DNA of 64,000 bases, from positions 2,294,001 to 2,358,000 of the forward strand of contig OZ017767.1 of the NCBI GenBank assembly GCA_963969345.1, in the 5' to 3' direction. Position numbers and translations under genes: made by a program. This document shows, piece after piece, positions 11,589 to 22,791 of this stretch (the stretch's first letter is position 1; every line of letters starts with the position of its first letter). The stretch is from Turbatrix aceti. Its lineage: Eukaryota; Nematoda; Chromadorea; Rhabditida; Panagrolaimidae. The notes beneath the pieces were generated by a model that ran no database searches, was not told where the DNA came from, and worked only from the letters and a program-made list of their open reading frames with translations.

Positions 11589-12934
11589 TCACTCAAGCGG
11601 AGCAGCCTCAATGTAATGGAAAGCCTTGAACGAGCCCACACGCACTTCTCCGATGTAATGGAAGCTTCGGAAGCAATCAGCGCACATAAAAGCGGGATTC
11701 TGAGGGATACGATCGCTTTCGGTGACGACAAACATGGATTTCTTGTTGCATACGCAGCATGGTGTCTGCGGGGTCGTATCGCTGACGTACATCGGATAGT
11801 CATCGACGACATGGGAATCCGTGATGTGAAGAAGTCTGAGATCCGTGAAGAAAAAAATGTGTTCACAATCTCCGATGTGCCGGAAGACGTAGGGCTGACC
11901 GAGACGGAGTTTGAGGTCGACGATCTTGTGATCCGTGATGTCTGCGACCCTGTGTTCGTCAAAATCGGATCTGTTTTTCATGAACGTTCGAATTGGCCTA
12001 AAATTTGGGGTCTATTGCATCGTAATCGAGAAAAAAAAGATCGTAATCCTACTCTGAGATATCAATGGTCTTTTCGTTTCGTTTGTCGACGTAAAACGTG
12101 TCGTGGATAAAGAGAAATGACGACGGGAAACGGTTACAGTAGTACGCTGAGGGATCGGTTGCCGGTTCGTTGTCTTCGAGGTTGGAAAAGTAATCGTAAG
12201 GGCAGAAGATCTTATCACGAAGCTTGGCCAGTGGCATGTCACCTCGCACGAGGAACCTGAGCGTTGTTTTCATCTAAAAAATTAGAAAAATATCGTAAAA
12301 ATAGTCTAAAATGTTATAAAACCGTAAAACATTTTATGATCACTAAAAACGTTAATTTCGCTTCAAGACTAGCACTCACTTTGGAAGCCCGTTTGCCTTC
12401 TGTCAGGTGACTACTCGGACAGACGTGAACGGTCATTATGATATCACTGTTATCCGGCGTATTCTCGAAATTACGATACGTTTTCTGTATGAAATCAGGT
12501 CGATAGTTGAAGTACTTGCTCTTACACCTGTAGGTCGCTTTGAACTTGAAATTGACGTCATTCGACCTTTTGTGGTACCGGTAAAAGAGCTGGGTGGCCT
12601 TGAGCTTGGAGTTCTTGATCGGAATATGCCGTTGAATATCGAAGATAGGAGCGGTAGTGTTGAATTCGTTGTGCGGGCCACTGACGGCATCGCACGCCTC
12701 GTTGATTACGGCATCGTTGACACCGTTGGCACGAAGCAGCGTATGGAAAGCGGTATCCATCGCGTTATTTGTTTCGGATTCTGTCTTGGCTGACGCCGCC
12801 GAGGATCGAGAGTTTTCGAACAAATTCTGCATGTCATCCCAGGACTTGCTAGCTGCATCACGGAAATCTCTCAGAACGACGACCGGTGACACGTATGGCT
12901 TCTTGTCGGCATTGAGAATCCGGTCCATAGACAT
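11589..12934 (-). CDS. snRNA-activating protein complex subunit 3 (SNAP50)
   Basis: Exons 12380-12934, 12053-12273 and 11589-11997 give 394 residues. Diagnostic blocks are SFLFIHDTFYVDKR, then LKLRLGQPYVFRHIGDCEHIFFFTDLRL, and the C-terminal zinc-finger region TPCCVCNKKSMFVV...PAFMCADCFRSFHYIGEVRVGSFKAFHYI. These match the conserved C-terminal half of SNAPC3 (SNAP50), including the G-D-C-E-H box and paired CxxC motifs. The complex binds the proximal sequence element of snRNA and spliced-leader promoters and recruits RNA polymerase II or III. The N-terminal 185 residues are less conserved, as in relatives. The ATG at 12934 (MSMDRIL) was chosen as the first in frame without the hydrophobic stretch that an upstream start would add. 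Confidence 0.9.
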
Positions 12935-13611
12935 GGTGATAACGAGTGGAGCAACTATCGCTTTTTGAACGATAAAACGAAGTTGGGGATAAAAAATGAA
13001 AAAAAAGCGAGTTTGCAATTTTCGTGGCGAGAACCCTGAAATTGTAAATGCGCGTTTGCGCGATTTATTAATTATCTATTTTCAATTTTTTTGGTATTTT
13101 CAAGATCCTCTTGGTACGTATTGCTGGTCATAATCTTCGTCTATGTTTTTTATTTTAAAATGTGTAATATTGTTTTACCCTTAATTTTAAGCGCAGCAAA
13201 TTGGTTGGTCCCTCGAAAAAATTGGTTGACCTTAAGCATAGATTACTTTTTCTATCCTTATTCTTATCACCACCAAAAAACATTATATCGACAATGACTG
13301 CAGTATTGTCGACATAATGTGCGCCGGCCGCACCTAGAATAAATACATTTTGTGGAAACACATGATTCCCGTCATCCGTCACCTGCTCGCTCAATCATGT
13401 CAAAAATATCGAAATTCCGTTTTTTTATTTTTTTAACACAAATACGAAAACGAATCAAAGTTATTTGCAAACGAACAGTAATACAAAAATCGAACGAAAT
13501 TAAAAAGTTTGTAAAATTATAGTTAATTGAAAACATCAGGTTGAAAATACCTGATATTAAAATATCAGGTGAGTGTGTTGGAAACTAACAAACTACTGAC
13601 AAAAAAAAGAA
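12935..13611. other. intergenic with two hairpins
   Basis: This AT-rich spacer lies between the 5' end of SNAPC3 and the 3' end of GTPase copy 1. An imperfect inverted repeat (14 of 15 matches) has arms at 13281-13295 and 13305-13319 (CATTATATCGACAAT). A perfect 10-bp inverted repeat ACCTGATATT/AATATCAGGT is at 13549-13558 and 13561-13570, about 40 bp past the GTPase stop codon. Confidence 0.5.
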
Positions 13612-15440
13612 TCAGTTGTCAGTCGGAACTTCCCGCGTGGCCAAAGTCCTCGTATTCGACAGCACCGTATCAGATGTGGTGTAGTAAATCTCCCGGATCT
13701 TTGGTCCATTATACTTGAGGTTAAACATACGGTCACGCATTTCCAGAATGTCGTTAGCTTCTGTCTTTCTCCCGTGATTTGGCATTTCGCCCATCACATT
13801 GAGGGCGTCCATGTTTTGTTTATACTTTTGCTTCACACCCTTGAGCTTGTTAAGCACAGCAGTGTCTCCGGTTTTATCCGCGATGGCTTGCTGGTTTCTA
13901 ATTTCAACATCGAGGCGATTCTCAAAGTATTCATTGTGCTCGTAGATTGCGTTTGCTTTCAGAAAAGCCATGAATCTCTGAACAGTTTTTAAAATAACGG
14001 TTTGCTCTTCTTCGAGTTCTGCCATAATCTTGTTCATAGCAGCCTTCGGATCTGCGGACGCATAAGCAGCATTCAGAACACGTGTAAGAACGGTTTCACG
14101 AGCAACAGTGCGTTGTTCGTAATCAATGTGCATGTGGTACTCGTAAGAGCAGTCATGACCATTTTCGGCACACTTGTTGCACATCCTATTGCCACCCATT
14201 GCGGCGCAATCCAACAATCGGGGTTCGGGAATTGCTTTGAGTTGGACACCTCTCAGGTAGCAGGGATCGTGGCACACCTGTTTGTAATGTGTCGTGAAAC
14301 GATCAGTGCCTATCATTGGTGCCGCGACAATGCAAGACGCAGACGTGCATACCGTTCGTGGTTGTTCCAATTTGATGATCTCAATGCCGTATTCAACTAC
14401 CTTGAGTGCATCCTTAACCTTCTTAGCCATGTTATCCGCGTTAGGATCGTGCTCAAGGGTATTTTGTGTGATGAGGGTTGTCACGGTGGCGAGCGGCTCT
14501 AGGAGTAGAAAGCCAATCGTTCTGGCTTCATTCACAGATATCGAGCTGTGGACCTCGGTTGGTCTGGTCTCTCGAATACGGTCTAGCAGGTGATTCATCT
14601 GCTTCTTGGTGTGCTCCCAACTCCTTTTGGCTTTCTTGAGATCTCTTTTTTCCACAACTGATGGATGTTGATTATAAAAACCATGAAGCCGGAATCCCTC
14701 GTTATCGATGAAGAACGTGTTCTAAAAAAATTGTCAGATTTACAGATCAGTCGGCAAACAATTCAACAAAAAAAAGAAGCATAAAATCAGGCCGGTGGAT
14801 TTTACAAAAAACGTACGTCTTTCGAGATATTAATCAAAATACCGTTCTTCGATCTTAATTCCTGCAGATAAGCACGAAGCAGTGGCATCGACTGGCCTCC
14901 ACGATAATCTTGTCCGCTGCTGTTGGTGAAAACAAAAAATATATTTTGAAGTGCATCGACGTGTATCATTGTCAGAATTTCGGTTAGACAATACTTGTAC
15001 TCAGCGGTCAATTTGCAATCCTGTGTAGTAAGCAAAATCAAAATGCCGTGAAGTTCTTTAAAGGTCGACAAAACATTCAAAATTTTTTTTCGATTTTCTT
15101 GGTCTATTTCGGTACCTCTGGTGTCTCCGATGCCGGGAACATCAATAAAATTGAACTGGTCGTCTTCCATATTAAATTCATATACTCTTGGCTTCTGTGT
15201 GCAGGAATGTCCATCAACATGCGATTCGTTTTTGTCTGAATTTCCCAGGGAGATATCATATCCTGTTCCGGATTGAGATTCCATGTAGTATTTTGTCGGA
15301 ATGACACAAGTTGGCTCATTTCTAAACGCTTCCGTAAACGAGTCATACATCATGTAATTGGCAAAAGAATTGACCAATGTGGATTTGCCGACACCTGTTT
15401 TGCCCAGCAGCGCGATGTTGTACTTTTTGACCAAGCTCAT
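13612..15440 (-). CDS. AIG1/GIMAP-like GTPase copy 1 with C-terminal Cys/His module
   Basis: Two exons, 14817-15440 and 13612-14721, joined in phase 0, give 577 residues. Exon 1 is a P-loop GTPase domain: Walker A GKTGVGKST near residue 13, DVPGIGDTRG (G3) near 100, then LTEILTMIH and FFVFTNSSGQD in the G4 position. Exon 2 begins NTFFIDNEGFRLHGFYNQHP, continues as long predicted helices (SWEHTKKQMNHLL; SISVNEARTIG), then a Cys/His module (TVCTSASC, YKQVCHDPC, MCNKCAENGHDCSYE, HMHIDYE), and ends with a helical tail. This layout matches large AIG1-type GTPases I recall from fish, molluscs and fungi. No signal peptide or TM segment is seen, so it is probably cytosolic. Immune or membrane-remodelling roles of relatives are known for GIMAPs; function here is not known. 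Confidence 0.8.
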
Positions 15441-15671
15441 AGTCTAAAAACGATGCTTAATTTAAATGGAGTATATAAAGATAGGAATCGAAAAGTTCAA
15501 CGCGACAAGGTACATGTTACCAAACAACAATGAATGAATGAGACAACAATGATGAGCGTCACCAGAATAAAGCGCGTATCACATAAAAAAAGGGTTAAGT
15601 TAGACGGCGACGGACCGCTTTAGGTGATAACGAAAACAGCCCGGCCCCTTCAAACATCTAACGGAGTGTGT

Positions 15672-15992
15672 CTGTTGATTGTAAAAAAATTATACGACTA
15701 TGCGAATTTCGATATCTTAGCATTAGGATACACATGGTTACGGATAAGTGAACTAATACCCGTCATATCACAGTGCAAATGGGGTAAGATCAGTGACGAT
15801 AGAAGTCAAAAAGTTTTTGTTAATCGGACTTCAAGCTATTATAAAAGCACTTTAGGGACACTTACTTCCTTACTCTTACCCCTACGTTTCTGTACGTACT
15901 GACAATAAATTCTTCCTACTAACTCTCGATTTCTCTGTGAAGCTTCCCTCGCGTGGCCCGTTCCGCTGTGGAACGGAGGGAAGTTCTCCACA
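15672..15992 (+). mobile_element. probable LTR (3' part) of a degraded retrotransposon
   Basis: The sequence ends CA at 15991-15992, directly before a 17-nt tRNA-type primer-binding site. Within it a TATA-like TATAAAA (about 15839-15845) precedes a polyadenylation hexamer AATAAA (about 15903-15908), the usual order in an LTR. The left boundary is not defined; a 3' LTR was not found in the window. Confidence 0.5.
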
Positions 15993-16042
15993 TTTGGTGC
16001 ATCGGCCGGGAGGGAAGTTCTCCATATTTGGTGCATCGGCCG
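15975..16042 (+). repeat. 34-bp tandem duplication containing a tRNA-Gly primer-binding site
   Basis: Two copies (15975-16008 and 16009-16042) differ by one base. Copy 1 carries TGGTGCATCGGCCGGGA at 15995-16011, the exact complement of the 3' end of a typical metazoan tRNA-Gly (including CCA). Copy 2 has 14 matching bases at 16029-16042. This marks the start of minus-strand synthesis of an LTR retroelement. Confidence 0.65.
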
Positions 16043-16480
16043 TGATAGAATTTGGTGTAACGCCGGTTCTTCTACGAATCCAGGTACCACTGCACACCGA
16101 TAGCAACCACTGCCGAATTCTACGTCTACAAAACCGACGCCGACGGTTCTTCCGACGTCCAACTACTTCGAGGATTTTATTGCGGACAACATCATACGGC
16201 GACAACAACTTACGAATCAGCGCAAATTTGTGAGTTCTTTTTTTCCGGGACGGTTCTTTCAACAGAATAAGACCCGTCACCGAGTCAACGCGCAATCCCG
16301 AGGCCCACGACGACTCGCACACAGAGTTACCATGGCCAAACTTCGCCTACAACGGCAGACAGCGAAGCGCTACCAGGCCCAGCAGAGGCCGAAGACGGCG
16401 TTCGTTTTTTTGAGAAGCACTCGGGCAGGACAGCAGCTTCCGAACCCCGACCATCTCACCCCGCAGAAAGCCCATTGAAG
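16043..16480 (+). pseudogene. leader/gag-like remnant of the LTR element
   Basis: Downstream of the primer-binding site the plus strand is open in one frame to a stop at 16476-16478, with basic, Gln-rich residues (IADNIIRRQQLTNQ, LRLQRQTAKRYQAQQ). No protease, reverse transcriptase or integrase motif follows. It is best read as the relic of the element's first coding region; protein identity is uncertain. Confidence 0.3.
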
Positions 16481-16731
16481 ACAGCAGTTCAATGAGAAAT
16501 CAGAAACGCTAAACATATGTGTCTGGCATATAAAAGCACTACTTTACCTAAATACAAATGTATGAAAAAAAGTCAAGAATTAAGTTGCCGCTGTCGTATT
16601 ATTTACAACAAATAAACGCAACAACTAAATGTAAAATTACAACAGCCGTTTCCATCAGTACATTATGTACGTAAACTAAATTTCGAAGTTGGGGAATTAG
16701 TTTTGCAATTAAATTCGACAAGCAATAATAG

Positions 16732-16906
16732 AACAAAGCCAAGCGACCGCCTGGACGACCTCGTATGCGCTGGACCGACGCCCTCGCCAACGAGTATTAC
16801 AAGGCCCCGGCAAAAGACTTTGACTATAGACGAGTGATTTTCCTTTGATGTGCCCCTCTTCGTACGATATCCCAGTGATACTTTGTTATCCGTGTGTACG
16901 AGTAAG

Positions 16907-16941
<35 letters not shown>
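16732..16941 (+). mobile_element. 5'-truncated non-LTR retrotransposon with poly(A) and target-site duplication
   Basis: A 210-bp insertion begins in frame with codons for KRPPGRPRMRWTDALANEYY, a typical C-terminal GRPRxRW block of RTE/CR1-like LINE proteins, and stops at a TGA near 16846. It ends in a ~30-bp poly(A) run. The 11-bp target-site duplication AGCAATAATAG is perfect at 16721-16731 and 16942-16952. This is a classic dead-on-arrival LINE copy. Confidence 0.85.
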
Positions 16942-16943
<2 letters not shown>

Positions 16944-17043
16944 CAATAATAGCAATTTATTTAATTATTAAATATATTACGATACATTTTATACGTGTCA
17001 TACACGATTTATTTATATTTATCAGAAGCAGTAACAAATCTTT

Positions 17044-18776
17044 CTAATTATTGAGCACTTTGCCGGACGTTTTGTTGTAGATTTCTTCGATCTTCGAGCC
17101 ATTGAATTTGAGATTGAAGAGCCGATCACGCATTTCTAAAACGTCGTACGCCGAAATAGCTTTTCCCTTTATATTCCGTGTATTAAGCGTTTTGAAAGTT
17201 TCCATATCTCTCTTATACTTTGCCTGAACCGCCTTGAGTTTCTTGAGTACATCATTTTTACCGGTGTTCTGCTCAATAACTTCTTGATTTCGAATCTCAA
17301 CATCGAGACGTTTCTCGAAGAACTCGTTGTGTTCAAAAATAGCATGTTCCTTGAGAAAAGCCATGAATGTTTCCACGCACTCCAGAATTACAGCTTGTTC
17401 ATTTTCAAGTTGTTTCATGATTTTTTGAATGGAAGATTTTGTATCAATAGATGCACAGGCAGCTTTCAGTGCTCTCGTAAGACTGGTCTCGCGGGGAACT
17501 ATGCGCTGTTCGTAGTCGATGTGCATGTGGAGCTCGTAAGAGCATCTATGGCCCTTTGCGGCGCACTTTTTGCACATATGGCCGTCATCCATAGCAGCGC
17601 AATCACGAAGTCGATGTTCGGGAAGGGATTTTAGTTGGATACCCAACAAGAAGCATGGTTCGTGGCACACCTGTCTATAGGTTGTTTCATAGCGATCTGA
17701 ACCCGTGATTTGTGAAGCTGAAATACAGGTCGTATTCGTGCACACCGTTCGGGGCTGTTTAAGTTTAATAATATCGACGTCGTATTCTTGGAATGCTTTC
17801 TTTACTTTTCTTACCATGCTGTCAACAGTATCGTCGATATCATAAGTGTTCTGCGAAATGATGGTTGTCACGGAAGCAAGTGGTTCAAGAAGTAAGACGC
17901 CAATGTTTCGAGCTTCATTCAAAGATATCGTGTTTTGAACGCTGTGTGGTTTGACCTTTCGAACGCATTTCAGCAAGCGGTACATCTGTTCACGAGTGTG
18001 TTCCCAACTTTTTTTGTTCTTCTTAAGATCACTTTTTTCTACGGCATGAGGATATTGGTTATATAAACCATGGAGTCGAAATCCTTCGTTGTCGATAAAG
18101 AAGGTGTTCTAAAAAAATAAGTCGCTTACAGACAAAGCGTAATAAAACATACATCGTTTGTAATATTGATTGCGATATTTGTGCTATCTTTCAATTCTTT
18201 TAGATATTGTATAAGCAGAGGCATAGACTGGCCGCCCCGGAAATCTAATCCACTGCTGTTGGTAAAAACAAAAAACATGTTTTCCAGAGCATCTCGATGA
18301 ATCATTGTCAGAATTTCAGTCAGACAGTATTGGTACTCCGTAGTGAGTCTGCTATCTTGCGTAGTCAGTAAAATCAAGATGCCGTGAACTTCTTTAAAAG
18401 TCGACAAGACATTCAAAATTTCTTTTCGATTTTCTTGGTCTATTTCGGTACCTCTGGTGTCTCCGATGCCGGGAACATCAATGAAATTGAACTGGTCGTC
18501 TTCCAGATTAAATTCGTAGACTTTCGGCTTTTGAGTACAGGATTGACCTTCGACATGTGATTCATTCGTGTCTGGAGTTCCCAACTGAATAGTAAATTCT
18601 TCAAGCATAGCGGATTGCATGTAGTATTTTGTCGGAATTACACAAATTGGCGCGTTTTGAAGTGCTTCCTTGAACGTGTCGTAGTAAATGTAGTTAGCAA
18701 AGGCGTTGATCAGTGTGGATTTTCCTGCACCCGATTTGCCCAGCAGAGCAATGTTGTACTTGTTGGCTTGACCCAT
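17044..18776 (-). CDS. AIG1/GIMAP-like GTPase copy 2
   Basis: Exons 18153-18776 and 17044-18108 (phase 0) give 562 residues. The GTPase domain keeps GKSGAGKST, DVPGIGDTRG and FFVFTNSSGLD. The second exon starts NTFFIDNEGFR and keeps the helical SISLNEARNIG block and the Cys/His module (TVCTNTTC, YRQVCHEPC, MCKKCAAKGHRCSYE, HMHIDYE). It is 45 bp shorter in exon 2 than copies 1 and 6. This is the most diverged intact member along with copy 1, so it seems an older duplicate than the near-identical copies to the right. It is intact and probably functional. Confidence 0.8.
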
Positions 18777-19426
18777 TTTGCAGCAAAAAAACTTCTAAAA
18801 ACTTAGATAAAAGCACGAATGAACGGATTTTTTTGGATTAATCGAAGTGAACAATAAACAAACACTGGCACAAGTTTTTACACAAACATGAAAAATATCG
18901 AAATAACGCATATAAAATGTCGAGTGCAAAAAATCTCGCAAGCACATACATACGTGCTCAAATCAATGCAGAATATCGATATTGTGCAAAGAAAATAAAT
19001 ATTTATGTGTCGTTATCACATGGGGTTAACGCAACTGTGATACTACGGAATGATCAAGGCCGGAATAAAAACCTCGTTCAGCTGTAAAAAACGTTTTCAG
19101 TCCCGGATGCATTTTTTGAATTCGTATCAACCCCTGCGTTCAACGCCTTTTATCAATGAACGAAAAAACTATCAACGACTCGCTGAATTGTGCAAATTAT
19201 ATTTTTCAAACAACAAAATGATATCAAATTTTATCCGTTTCACTCGCTTTTTGGTCATTGCACAAAAATATAGCAGTCATCGGATGTTCAAGCTTGTCTG
19301 TCGACAGTCAAATCAAACCACGGTTCCAGAGTTAGATTAATATGTCTTCAACGGAGTCGTCAACGACGCGCTAAAAAATATAGATAATACATACATATAA
19401 TAATTTTACAAATATTTTAACTAAAG
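18777..19426. other. intergenic upstream of GTPase copy 2
   Basis: AT-rich spacer between the 5' end of GTPase copy 2 and the 3' end of the REEP gene. A 96-codon plus-strand ORF at 19050-19340 shows no domain and is not supported. Confidence 0.35.
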
Positions 19427-20192
19427 TTAGAAGAAAACAAAACGTACAGTTTTCTTCTTATTTCGGGAACGAAGGTTATAGGATCGTGCAAGCCGATGGT
19501 TTTCAGGGGGTTCATAATCGGAGTCGTCTTCGGCATCATCTTGATCTTGTTCGGGCAGAAGCTCCGCGGTTGCAGGCGCGTTGTCAATGCTTTGTACTTC
19601 TTCTTCTTCTTCATCTTCTTCGTCATCGACTTCTTCAATCACAAGTGTGGAAGGATTCTTGCGGACAGGAAGCCGGTTTGCGGGTCCTCGAACGAGCTGT
19701 TCATGTCCTCGGATGGCTGCTATGGCCACGACATTGCGAGCATACGTCAGTCCCTTCGCGCCAATGCTCGCCACCTGGTTGTACGCTTCGGCGCGAATCT
19801 TTTCAATGAAGACGTCAATGTCTCTTTCGTTTTTGATGAGCCAGGGATGGAGCCACTGAAAAACAATTTGTCATTTTTTTAAATAAAAAAAAATCATTTA
19901 AAAGAGATAAAAAACTTACGTTTTTATAGATGAGAGCTGCGCCCTTAGTCCACGGACTTATCAGGTACAAAATAAAGGCAATTTTAGTTTCGTAATAAAA
20001 CGGGAACCAAAATGCGACGAAAATATCCCCAATGGCTTCCGCAACAGTCAAAAAGGCAAAAACGATCCAATACGTCATCCACTTGACGTATTCCCTGGCA
20101 TTTTTGGTTCGAACTGCCTTGTAAGAACAATACGCCGGATAGAGGGTGCCGATGGTAAGTACAATTACACGATACAATACGACGGATATCAT
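19427..20192 (-). CDS. REEP1-4-type receptor expression-enhancing protein (DP1/Yop1/TB2 family)
   Basis: Exons 19920-20192 and 19427-19855 (phase 0) encode 233 residues. The start [31 protein letters not shown]...[14 protein letters not shown] is an almost canonical REEP1-4 N-terminus, followed by [14 protein letters not shown] and [17 protein letters not shown]. Two hydrophobic hairpins insert in the ER membrane to shape tubules; REEP1-4 also bind microtubules and clear ER from mitotic chromosomes. The C-terminal half has a run of Asp/Glu ([12 protein letters not shown]) and a basic end. The short N-terminus before the first helix is typical of the REEP1-4 branch rather than REEP5/6. Confidence 0.9.
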
Positions 20193-20609
20193 GCTAAAAT
20201 GAAAGCAAACGTATCGGATGAAAAAATCACGCGTTATAGAAATAAATGTTAGAATGTGAAAAATAAATGAACGTAACCCCGAAGGAATAACAGGCACATG
20301 CAAAATTGCGTCATATCGGTAAGAAAGTTCTCGAATTACGCGCGCAAAAAGCAAACGCGCGCCGAGACCACTGGTGCAAAAATCTAAACAAGTAATTCCG
20401 TTTTGTTTCAGACACATTGCTAACGCATTTATGTTTACAGCGATATATAAAAACACGGATTTATCATTATTTGTTTCATTATTTCCCGTATAATAATTTT
20501 TAAATCTTCCGGGAGAATTTCTTTTACCCGGGGAAATTCCGGAGATTCTCTGGAGAAATTCTTTGGGGAGATTTGGGAGATTCTCCCGCTTCGCAACCCT
20601 GCTCAAAAC

Positions 20610-20776
20610 CAGAAGTGGTATCCGACGGATCAGAAACGCCAATCCGAGGTTTCGGATCGGAACATCCGAAGCATCGGATTTAGGATCGGATGACGGATCG
20701 GATTATCCGAATCATCGGATTTCGGATCGGATGGCGAATCGGATCATCCGACCGAAATTTCGGATGGCCACCTCTG
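20610..20776. mobile_element. short hAT-type MITE with CGGAT repeats
   Basis: Terminal inverted repeats CAGAAGTGGTATCCGA (left) and, on the other strand, CAGAGGTGGCCATCCGA (right) fit the hAT consensus CAGRGGTGG. Flanking 8-bp duplications are CTCAAAAC (20602-20609) and CTCCAAAC (20777-20784), one mismatch. The interior is made of repeated GGATCGGAT / ATCCGA units and encodes nothing. Confidence 0.75.
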
Positions 20777-21079
20777 CTCCAAACCAATCGAACTGCAGAA
20801 TGCATTGATCGAATTCTGCATTTGGTGTGAAAAAAAATTCAATGAGAGTATCAAGTGTACGCTTTTATTATTTTCTTTGTAAAAAACGACAAAACACATG
20901 AACATCAATTATCGGAAACCAAGAAATCATTATTTGACAAAAAAAACGTTTTTCAGAAACATATTCTGTGAGCTTCAGCTATCAAAAGCTGACATGAATA
21001 ATTTTTTTCCGGGCAAAACGTATAAGGTCTTTTGTGAAAGCAAACAATTAAATAAAAGAAATCAAATATATTTTGCAAA

Positions 21080-21160
21080 ATCATTGTCGCCTTGATTTTC
21101 GGGCCATTGCAGCTGAGATTGGTCAACTTATCACGGTTTTCCAGACTTTCATGTTTCATT
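21080..21160 (-). pseudogene. relic of GTPase exon 2
   Basis: The minus strand reads ESLENRDKLTNLSCNGPKIKA, clearly related to the C-terminal LEHRDTLFNLKYNGPKIKE of the intact GTPases, followed by stops. Related relics, themselves part of the segmental duplication, are near 29525-29635 and 39537-39650. Confidence 0.7.
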
Positions 21161-21275
21161 TATTTAAACGGAAAAAAGTACAACAAAAGGCAAAAGGCTT
21201 ATAAAGGAGCTTATCGAACTCTAAATTCGTAAAAAAAGTTATTAGATTACACATTACAAAATCTGACGGAAAACA

Positions 21276-22791
21276 TTAAGCGGCTGTAATAAGTGTAGTT
21301 TCTTTTGCCCTCGCATTTTCCAGAACTTTGCCCGCCGTCGTGTCATAGATCTCCTTAATTTTCGGGCCGTTGTACTTGAGATTGAACAAAGTATCACGAT
21401 GTTCTAGAATTTCGTGAGCTGATGTGGATTTGTTATTGGAGTTCTTCATATTCGAAGCTATTGATTCAATCTTTTCCATATTCTTCTTATGCCTAGCCTG
21501 GATCGCCTTGAGCTTCTCAACGACGTCATTCTGTCCGGTTTGTTGTGCAATGACTTCTTGATTGCGAATTTCGACGTCGAGACGTTTCTCAAAGTATTGG
21601 TTGTGCTCGTAGATGGCGTGTTCTTTCAGGAAGGACATGAAGGTTGCAACGCTGCGGATAATTGTTTCCAGTTCTATTTCCAATATTTTCATGATTTTCT
21701 TCATAGCCGCCTTTGAATCATCAGATTTACAAGCTTTTGTTAAATCACGTGTTAACGTTGTTTCACCAAGAACAGTGCGCTGTTCGTAGTCTATGTGCAT
21801 GTGGAGCATCTTTGCCGCCATGTTTGTCCCGTCGTCGTCGACATCAAGGGTGTTCTGCACGATAAGAGCTGTTACGTCAGCAAGAGGTTCCAGAAGTACT
21901 ACGACCGTTGTTCGGGCTTCGTTCAACGAGATCGAGTTCTCTACCATGTGTGGCTTGACCTGTTGAACGCAGTTCAGCAAACGATACATCTCTCGCCGTG
22001 TGTGCTCCCAACTCTTTTTACTTCGAACAAGGCTGCTTCTTCCAACCGCCTTCGGATGCTGGTTATAAAAACCTTGCAGACGAAATCCTTCATTATCAAT
22101 AAAGAAATTTTTCTAAAAAAATCAATTGTTTATGAAAAAATGTGGTTAGCTGCAAACATACATCATTTGAAATGTCGATAGCGATGTTTGTTTCGTTCTT
22201 TAAATTTGTTAGATATTGCCTAAGCAACGGTAGTGACTGGCCTCCACGGAAATCTTGGCCTCCACTGTTCGTGAAGACAAAAAATATGTTATCCAGGGCA
22301 TCACGGTGAATCATTGTCAGAATTTCAGTCAGACAGTATTGGTATTCGGACGTAAGCCTACTATCTTGTGTAGTCATCAAAATCAGGATTCCGTGAAGTT
22401 CTTTAAAAGTCGACAAGGTGCCTAGAATCTGTGTTCGATTTTGAGCGTCCATGGCAGTACCTCTGGTGTCCCCAATACCAGGTACATCAATGAAGTTGTA
22501 TTCATTGTCACCCAACTCAAAAGTATAGATTTTTGGATTCTGCGTGCAAGATTGACCTTCAACGTGTGATTCGTTTGGGTCCGGAGTGCCCAACTGAATA
22601 TGATACCCTTTTCCTGCTTCTGATTCCATGTAGTAATTTGTCGGAATAACGCAAATTGGTCCCTCTTCAGATCGAAGTGCTTCTTTGAATGAATCGAACA
22701 TCATGTAGTTGGCGAAACCGTTAACCAACGTGGATTTCCCTGCTCTAATTTTGCCCAGCAGAGCGATGTTGTATTTCTTGATTTCGCTCAT
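21276..22791 (-). CDS. AIG1/GIMAP-like GTPase copy 3, Cys/His module deleted
   Basis: Exons 22162-22791 and 21276-22112 give 488 residues. The GTPase exon is nearly the same as copy 5, but the P-loop reads GKIRAGKST instead of GKSGAGKST; the essential Gly and GKS/T are kept. Exon 2 is 273 bp (91 codons) shorter than the 1110-bp form: it jumps in frame from the NMAAK segment straight to MLHMHIDYE, removing the whole Cys/His module. The C-terminal helices are intact. An acceptor-like CTGTTTTCAG lies 10 bp upstream of the ATG, and a TATA-like TATATAAATA is at about 22939-22948. The protein is probably made, but without the putative metal site. Confidence 0.75.

Larger units (their letters stand above)
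20193..21275. other. intergenic with MITEs and a GTPase relic
   Basis: Upstream of the REEP gene. It holds a CGGGAGATT-type foldback remnant (about 20505-20601), a complete hAT-type MITE (20610-20776) and a GTPase exon-2 relic (about 21080-21160). No intact gene is seen. Confidence 0.5.

Noticed and set aside
15839..16322. minus-strand ORFs of 107-146 codons near the LTR
   Set aside because: They cross the duplicated primer-binding site and have Arg-rich random composition with no domain.
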